From: Thermoplasmata archaeon
GTDB lineage: Archaea > Thermoplasmatota > Thermoplasmata > Halarchaeoplasmatales > Halarchaeoplasmataceae
NCBI GenBank assembly: GCA_019594305.1
Contig: JAFDTZ010000069.1
Coordinates: 1 to 11,234 of the forward strand
Reading direction: 5' to 3'
DNA: 11,234 nt
Numbering within the stretch: position 1 is the first letter of the stretch; every line of letters begins with the position of its first letter. The notes beneath the pieces were generated by a model. It did no database searches. It saw only the letters and a program-made list of their open reading frames with translations, and was not told the origin of the DNA. The translations under genes and the position numbers were made by a program. Positions 6,515 through 11,234 of the stretch are shown one piece after another.

Positions 6515-8626
6515 ATGAAAGAGATAAAAAGCTTTGGATACGAGAGGAGTAAGGTTAAGAAGGGATATGCAGGAAAATCATTGTATGTCGATTTGGATGA
6601 TCAGGAGATCAAGATCAAAGAGGTAAGCGACGAGATGAAGGAACTCTTCGTTGGTGGTAAGGGTTTTGATCTCTGGTTGCTGTGGAATGGAGTGAATGAC
6701 GGCACGAAATGGAACGACCCTGATAATGAGATATGCATATCTTGCGGCCCTCTCGGAGGTAGCACAGTCTATCCCGGCAGTGGTAACAGTATCGTAACTT
6801 CTATATCACCACTTACCGGTTCGGTGATGGATTCGAACGTTGGCGGATATTTCGGCCCCCTTATGCTCTTCGCAGGCTTTGATGCTTTGGAAGTACAGGG
6901 AAAATCAAATGAAGAGATAATAGTGTACATAGACGGTATCGACGGGAAGATCAGATTCGATAAACCCCCGGAGGACCTCCCTGATGATTCATATGGGATA
7001 AGCCGAGTTTTAACGGAGATCTACGGTAAAGAAGATCCCAGGCAAGTATCCGTTGTATCTTCGGGTCCCGGGGCGAAGAATACTTTCTTCGGCTGCCTTA
7101 ACTTCAGTTGGTACGATATCAATCGTAAAACGGTTCGATACAAACAAGCGGGTAGAGGTGGTATAGGTACAGTATTCAGAGACAAGAACATAGTTGCATT
7201 GGTGGTCAGGTCGGAAGGCGAAAAGAAGGGGATCGGCCCTGATGATGTTGAAAGGTTAAAAGATGTAGGTAGAGCACATTCCAGGGAGATAGTCACTCTA
7301 GATAGGAAACAGAACGATATGGCCACAGTGGGAACGGCGCATCTTACACCCATAATGAACGATTTCGATCTGCTACCTACCCACAACTTCCAGTACGGCT
7401 CCCACGAAGATGCCGACGGATTGCATGAGGATGTTTTCAGGGATAAATTCGACCAGGGCTACGACGGGTGTGTGACGGGATGTACCGTAAGGTGCGCCCA
7501 CTGCGTAACGGATTTCGAGATCACCACAGGCTCTTACAAAGGTCATAGGGTTTTGGTGGACGGTCCCGAGTACGAGACCATCGCCGGCTGCGGAAGCAAC
7601 GTTGGCATCTTCGATGCGGACCACGTCATAGAGGTGAATTTTTACTGCGACACTTACGGATTGGACACCATCTCCGTAGGCACGGCAACCGCCTTTGCCA
7701 TGGAGTGTGCGGAACGAGGGCTTATACCCAAAGACGTTATTCCGGGGCACACCCTGGAATTCGGCGACAAGAGGACCGCCATGGAGATAATCCACCAGAT
7801 GGGCCGTGGAGAAGGTTTCGGTGCAGTGGTCGGTAAGGGAATAAGACGTATGAAAGAGTATCTTGCCCAAGAGTACGGTGCCGACGGTGAACTCATGGAT
7901 GACATAGGAATGGAGTGCAAGGGACTGGAGTACTCCGAATACATGACCAAAGAATCCCTGGCACAGCAGGGAGGCTACGGATTGGCCCTCAAGGGGCCTC
8001 AGCATGATGAGGCCTGGCTCATATTCCTGGACATGGTGGAAAACTTCATGCCCACCTTCGAGCAGAAAGCCGAGGCTCTACACTGGTTCCCCATGTGGCG
8101 TACGTGGTTCGGGCTCAACGGTCTTTGCAAATTACCTTGGAACGATATTGTTCCCGAAGATAACAAGGAAAACGCCGATCCCGCCAAGGTGATGAAGCAC
8201 GTTCAATGGTACGCGGATTTTTTCTCGGCGGTTACCGGGCGGGAATCCAAGCCGGACGACCTGATACGAATGTCAGAGAGGGTATATAATTTCCAAAGGC
8301 TCTTCGCAAAGCGTTTGGGATACGGCACTAGGGACACGGACAGGATACCCTACAGATCTGCAGGGCCGGTGACCAGGGAAGAGTACGAGTCAAGGGTGGA
8401 AAGGTACGACAACCAGTTGAAGGAACTGGTTGGCGTGGACCCCGAAGGCATGGACATCGACGATAAGATCAAAGTCATGCGGGAGTACCGTGAAGAGCAG
8501 TACAATAAGCTCATGGATGCTGTTTACAAGCGTCGCGGATGGAACGAGAACGGCGTACCCACAAAGGATAAGATGAAGGAACTGGGCTTTGGCGATATAC
8601 CGGAAGTGATGGCGTTGGCGGAGTGA
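6515..8626 (+). CDS. aor: Tungstopterin aldehyde:ferredoxin oxidoreductase family protein (AOR, long form)
   Basis: A 703-residue enzyme of the AOR family, whose members oxidise aldehydes to acids using tungsten bis-pterin and a [4Fe-4S] cluster and reduce ferredoxin. The N-terminal AOR domain starts at KKGYAGKSLYVDL and includes ISPLTGSVMDSNVGGYFGP and the pterin-contacting AGRGGIGTVFRDKN. The cluster region is C319-x3-C323-x3-C327-x2-C330, with the distal Cys as C538 in GLNGLCKLPW. The first pterin motif DxxGLD is intact (D379-D384). The second, normally DxxGLC, reads GLNGLC. The C-terminus has the family's RRGWNENGVPT. Classical AORs are about 600-630 residues, so this is longer; the extra length is spread across the protein. 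Substrate cannot be assigned and a specialised or BamB-like role is possible. No tungsten-cofactor or ferredoxin gene is adjacent, and its own promoter implies a single-gene unit. GTG 6491 is an alternative start. Confidence 0.95.
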   Translation: MKEIKSFGYERSKVKKGYAGKSLYVDLDDQEIKIKEVSDEMKELFVGGKGFDLWLLWNGVNDGTKWNDPDNEICISCGPLGGSTVYPGSGNSIVTSISPLTGSVMDSNVGGYFGPLMLFAGFDALEVQGKSNEEIIVYIDGIDGKIRFDKPPEDLPDDSYGISRVLTEIYGKEDPRQVSVVSSGPGAKNTFFGCLNFSWYDINRKTVRYKQAGRGGIGTVFRDKNIVALVVRSEGEKKGIGPDDVERLKDVGRAHSREIVTLDRKQNDMATVGTAHLTPIMNDFDLLPTHNFQYGSHEDADGLHEDVFRDKFDQGYDGCVTGCTVRCAHCVTDFEITTGSYKGHRVLVDGPEYETIAGCGSNVGIFDADHVIEVNFYCDTYGLDTISVGTATAFAMECAERGLIPKDVIPGHTLEFGDKRTAMEIIHQMGRGEGFGAVVGKGIRRMKEYLAQEYGADGELMDDIGMECKGLEYSEYMTKESLAQQGGYGLALKGPQHDEAWLIFLDMVENFMPTFEQKAEALHWFPMWRTWFGLNGLCKLPWNDIVPEDNKENADPAKVMKHVQWYADFFSAVTGRESKPDDLIRMSERVYNFQRLFAKRLGYGTRDTDRIPYRSAGPVTREEYESRVERYDNQLKELVGVDPEGMDIDDKIKVMREYREEQYNKLMDAVYKRRGWNENGVPTKDKMKELGFGDIPEVMALAE

Positions 8627-8654
8627 ACGATAGATCATTTCACCAAGTGACCGC

Positions 8655-8717
8655 TTTTTGTAAATTACTGTTTAGAATCTCCATTTGATTTCAACGTTCT
8701 TTGAGATCGTTCTTTTT
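8655..8717 (+). terminator. Possible T-tract terminators after the AOR gene
   Basis: Two five-T runs (8655-8659 and 8713-8717) lie 29-91 bp after the AOR stop in an AT-rich spacer. Archaeal RNA polymerase can terminate at short non-template T-runs without a hairpin. Five Ts is marginal, so this is tentative. Confidence 0.3.
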
Positions 8718-8809
8718 AAAGTGAAAATTTGTGTCATGAAATCATATCGCGATCTAAATGATATAGGGATATATGCCTTTCTTTACACGAAGTAACATTT
8801 TCAGAAAAA

Positions 8810-8817
8810 TTAAAATA
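8810..8817 (+). promoter_or_regulatory. BRE/TATA-like box of the small membrane-protein gene
   Basis: TTAAAATA follows a purine-rich GAAAAA (8804-8809) that fits a BRE. It predicts a transcription start near 8837-8842 and a short leader containing AGGTGA (8851-8856) before ATG 8861. The rest of the 8627-8860 spacer holds the T-tracts and an 8-bp palindrome ATCGCGAT (8746-8753), and no convincing gene. Confidence 0.55.
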
Positions 8818-8860
8818 GTCTTGTGTTATAGACGAGGTAAGAAGTACCAAAGGTGAAAAA

Positions 8861-9523
8861 ATGAAAGGTGACAATACCAAGATAATCGCCGCATTCCTGG
8901 TGCCGGTGCTGATAATCGCTGGAGTGGTGGGATATCAGCTGTACCGGGAAGATGAGATACCCATAGAGGTGGACGAAGGATTCGCTGAGATGACCGTGAC
9001 AGTTCCTCCGTATCCTGAAATGGCAAGTTACAATCAAACCGCCACCGCAACTACATATATTAACGGTAAGAACAATACATTGGAATTAACCGTACACCCT
9101 ATGTTTTGGAAGGTAAGTTTTGCAGACATACGTATCTCAGTCGAGTCCGTGTTGGAACCGGAACTTGAGCCTACAGACCTGATAATAATGGTCAAGACTG
9201 TGGAAGCACCGGACATTCAAAGATGTGGTCAATACGTTAGACCTCCGATCCCGGATGGGGATATTAGCAATCTTTCGTTATGGCCTACATATGAAAAAAG
9301 ACACACCTCAATAGGAGATAGAGAAAGTTTTATCGGATTCTACATAAATAGCAATGAATTTTATTTTCAAAATCTCAAGTATAGTGTCGAATATCCTCTG
9401 ATAGATGAACATGAGGGACTGGAATCACCCATAACCATAGAGATAACCGCAGTTTTACGAGGATTATCGAAGGATGTTATAACAACTGTACGAGTTAACT
9501 ATGTTCCTACGGAGAGATGGTAA
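8861..9523 (+). CDS. Membrane-anchored extracytoplasmic protein of unknown function
   Basis: 220 residues. A basic, polar start (MKGDNTK) precedes one hydrophobic segment (about residues 8-24, IIAAFLVPVLIIAGVVG), followed by YQLYRED. It is therefore a signal anchor or uncleaved signal, with about 190 residues outside the cell. There is no lipobox Cys and only one Cys in the whole chain. The outer part is rich in alternating hydrophobic and polar segments such as AEMTVTVPPYP, NNTLELTVHP and SPITIEITAVL, suggesting a beta-sandwich. Asn-x-Ser/Thr sites (SYNQTA, KNNTLE, ISNLSL) could be glycosylated. I do not recognise a family. The start is well supported by AGGTGA 4 nt upstream and a TATA-like box. 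The first 150 bp are clearly more GC-rich than the remainder. It converges with the minus-strand surface-protein gene, 138 bp away. Confidence 0.75.
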   Translation: MKGDNTKIIAAFLVPVLIIAGVVGYQLYREDEIPIEVDEGFAEMTVTVPPYPEMASYNQTATATTYINGKNNTLELTVHPMFWKVSFADIRISVESVLEPELEPTDLIIMVKTVEAPDIQRCGQYVRPPIPDGDISNLSLWPTYEKRHTSIGDRESFIGFYINSNEFYFQNLKYSVEYPLIDEHEGLESPITIEITAVLRGLSKDVITTVRVNYVPTERW

Positions 9524-9661
9524 CCATAATCCCCGAAAAGTACATCATACTCACCCTCGAGATTGAGCAGAACCCTGCACCGATATTCGCCGTGTGGGAC
9601 TATATGCTGTTCTCAAGAGGGGCTACTACCAACTCTGCGAAGGGGTTTCATATGCCACATT

Positions 9662-11234
9662 TCACTCTTCCGGTGGTTCTAATTCCTCTCCACAGTGAGG
9701 ACATACTTCGGACATAGAGGGGATCACTTCGATACAGTTAGGGCATATTCCCTTGTCGAATTCATCAGCACTTACTACAGGTGTTACTTCCTCTTCCGGC
9801 TCCATTGGTGTCCGAGCTTCTTTCCTTTTAAAATAGATGATTGCGATTATCACCAGTATGAGCAATGAAAGCAGAAGGAAGAACTGCCAATTGAATATTC
9901 CTTCTGTTGGTAAGACACCGTTCCCATTGTCTTCTACAGTAGGTTCAACCGCATGAATTATCAGGAGATCGCTCTCGGCGATATTACCCCTAGCATCCTC
10001 CGCTATTACTCGTGCAGTTTTTTCCCCTTCGGTCATCTCCTCACTATACTCGAGTTCGAATACGAACCGGTCAGTCTCGGACTCCGTCATCACATACTCG
10101 CTCTGAGTAAGGTTAAAACCTTCGATAAAGAGTAAAACCGTAGAAAGGTCGCTGTCGAAATCGATAACATCGGTAGCGAAGAATAAACTGTTAGTTTCTT
10201 CAAGGGTAAATGTAACGTTGTGGGTTAGGTTTTGTGGATCTGTCCCCACACCTACGAATGATATCAAGGGTGCGGACTCCGTAAAAGTTACCGTAAGTTG
10301 ATCGCTGTTTACTACCTCTCCTTCCTCATCCTCAGCACGTACGCGCATTACGTGATCTCCGGAAACCATTTCCGGTCGGTAATCCACGGTGATGGAAAAT
10401 ATATTCTGTTCTACTTCTTCCATAGCGAGTTCTTCTTCAGGCATCACAAGTGTTACTTCCGCAAGGTCTCCGTCAGGGTCGATCACCTCGGAGGTCACCG
10501 TGAAGAAAGCCCCTTCCTTCAAGGTCATCTCGGCCGTATGATTACCCTCGTCGGAATCCGTGGATACGGACGCACTTACTATAACAGGAGGTTCTTTTCC
10601 AAGGTTCAGATGAAATATATCGTACTGATAGGTCAGGTTTTCCCACTGTGATAGGTGTCGTTCCTCCCAGACGATCCTGTCCTGGTATATCACAGGATTT
10701 CTAGCTATGTTTCCATCTGCTTCACCTTCTTGGAATTCGACCTTTGAGATCATAGTGTTTTCGCCGGATGCGATGTCGTGTACCCAAATGGCGTCGTAGG
10801 TATGTTCTCCGGCTTCAAAGTGTCTTTCGGAGTATACTATCCGTCCCCCGTATATCCTCGGGTTCTCTTCGTACGATTCTGCGACTGAAACCTCTTCTTT
10901 ATCGTGCCCAAGCTGTTTCATATATATATTGTTGCTTCCTTCCCTGTACTCTATCCAAGCTACCGTGTCACCGTATATGCTGGGGTGGTGCTGATGTATG
11001 GGTTCGACCATGAATTGTATCTCCTCTTCAATGTTCAGGTCGTACATGAATATGTCAGCGTACATATTTTCGTACTCTCCCGACCAATAATTCCGGTAAT
11101 CCGTCCATACTATACTATATCCATATATGTCCGGGTTTCGTTTTATGTGCCTATCATTGGATATCACATATTCCTGCCCTTCGTATATATTATACATGTA
11201 AATATCGCCGAACATGTGTTCTCTGTAGTCCGTC
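9662..11234 (-). CDS. Surface beta-propeller/Ig-like protein with C-terminal membrane helix and cytoplasmic zinc ribbon (5' end outside window)
   Basis: The frame stays open to the right edge, reading TDYREH before the Met at 11213-11215, so that Met is internal and the gene is truncated. The visible 520-plus residues contain four blades opening with NPxIYG-like motifs (near 11137, 10990, 10867 and 10705) plus the tail of an earlier blade. Motifs such as IVWTDYRN and DIFMYDL match the Methanosarcina-type surface beta-propeller repeat (TIGR04275-like). Two Ig-like domains follow, then a 20-residue membrane helix (codons 9830-9889), the basic KRKEAR, an acidic linker, and a zinc ribbon with Cys-x2-Cys pairs at codons 9743/9734 and 9701/9692. 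The propeller should be outside and the ribbon in the cytoplasm. Asn-x-Ser/Thr sites suit glycosylation. Function is unknown; adhesion, envelope structure or sensing are possible. The promoter lies outside the window. Confidence 0.88.
   Translation of the reverse strand, partial: TDYREHMFGDIYMYNIYEGQEYVISNDRHIKRNPDIYGYSIVWTDYRNYWSGEYENMYADIFMYDLNIEEEIQFMVEPIHQHHPSIYGDTVAWIEYREGSNNIYMKQLGHDKEEVSVAESYEENPRIYGGRIVYSERHFEAGEHTYDAIWVHDIASGENTMISKVEFQEGEADGNIARNPVIYQDRIVWEERHLSQWENLTYQYDIFHLNLGKEPPVIVSASVSTDSDEGNHTAEMTLKEGAFFTVTSEVIDPDGDLAEVTLVMPEEELAMEEVEQNIFSITVDYRPEMVSGDHVMRVRAEDEEGEVVNSDQLTVTFTESAPLISFVGVGTDPQNLTHNVTFTLEETNSLFFATDVIDFDSDLSTVLLFIEGFNLTQSEYVMTESETDRFVFELEYSEEMTEGEKTARVIAEDARGNIAESDLLIIHAVEPTVEDNGNGVLPTEGIFNWQFFLLLSLLILVIIAIIYFKRKEARTPMEPEEEVTPVVSADEFDKGICPNCIEVIPSMSEVCPHCGEELEPPEE
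9947..10593 (-). repeat. Two tandem Ig-like domains within the surface protein
   Basis: Two domains of about 100 residues (10282-10593, then 9947-10273 in reading order) can be aligned by eye. EVIDPDGDLAEVTLVM pairs with DVIDFDSDLSTVLLFI, and RVRAEDEEGEVVNSDQLTV pairs with RVIAEDARGNIAESDLLII. They resemble Ig/cadherin-like surface domains and would act as a stalk between propeller and membrane. The homology is at protein level only. Confidence 0.7.

Noticed and set aside
7373..8005. Minus-strand ORF of 210 codons inside the AOR gene
   Set aside because: It lies wholly opposite a well-supported conserved gene in its GC-rich half, where long antisense frames are expected; no promoter or SD and no recognisable domain.
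8746..8753. ATCGCGAT palindrome in the spacer after the AOR gene
   Set aside because: Eight bases is short, it is over 50 bp from the predicted promoter box, and there is only one copy, so I do not call it an operator.
9517..9717. Plus-strand ORF of 66 codons overlapping the end of the 8861 gene
   Set aside because: Its GGAG lies only 2 nt from the ATG, it runs 54 bp into the convergent surface-protein gene, and the product resembles nothing I know. The 9524-9661 spacer otherwise shows no RNA gene or clear terminator.
11213..11215. Met at 11215 as the start of the surface protein
   Set aside because: The frame continues open to the window edge with in-register propeller sequence (TDYREH), so the Met is internal.
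1..11234. Mobile element, CRISPR array, tRNA or defence system
   Set aside because: Reading both strands, I saw no transposase or integrase, no regularly spaced DNA repeats, no tRNA-like cloverleaf with a GGTTCGAATCC-type T arm, and no defence-gene signature.

Overview
This 11.2 kb window looks like a chromosomal segment of an archaeon. The evidence is a LonB-type protease C-terminus, an Lhr-family helicase with a C-terminal zinc motif, a short HemK2/Mtq2-type methyltransferase, a tungsten-type aldehyde:ferredoxin oxidoreductase (AOR), a Methanosarcina-style surface beta-propeller, AT-rich TATA-like boxes and Shine-Dalgarno (SD) sites resembling AGGAGGTGA. A Euryarchaeota/Thermoplasmatota-like lineage is my guess from the protein style, not something the sequence proves. 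Composition is moderate GC with frequent AGG/AGA/ATA codons. I saw no tRNA, rRNA, CRISPR array, insertion sequence or integrase.

Layout. Left edge: the last 111 codons of a LonB protease, followed 5 to 8 bp later by an lhr-type helicase gene on the same strand. A 111-bp spacer carries a hairpin over the lhr stop, a TATA-like box and four TGTAC elements. It leads into a gene for an unusual 885-residue protein: helix-hairpin-helix, zinc ribbon, two TPRs, then a long helical region with a regular two-helix repeat. A HemK2-like methyltransferase follows 1 bp after its stop, with a TTG start, so the two are probably cotranscribed. Next is a monocistronic AOR gene with its own promoter. After a 234-bp spacer comes a small membrane-anchored protein of unknown function. 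A convergent minus-strand gene, cut by the right edge, encodes a surface beta-propeller/Ig-like protein with a C-terminal membrane helix and a cytoplasmic zinc ribbon.

How the genes fit together. The left half is information processing and quality control: membrane protease, DNA/RNA helicase, release-factor methylation, and a helical scaffold protein placed between helicase and methyltransferase. The right half is redox metabolism (AOR) and the cell envelope (two membrane-anchored proteins). I see no complete defence system or mobile element. The least familiar items are the repeat protein with its TGTAC-rich promoter, and the surface propeller whose cytoplasmic tail ends in a zinc ribbon.
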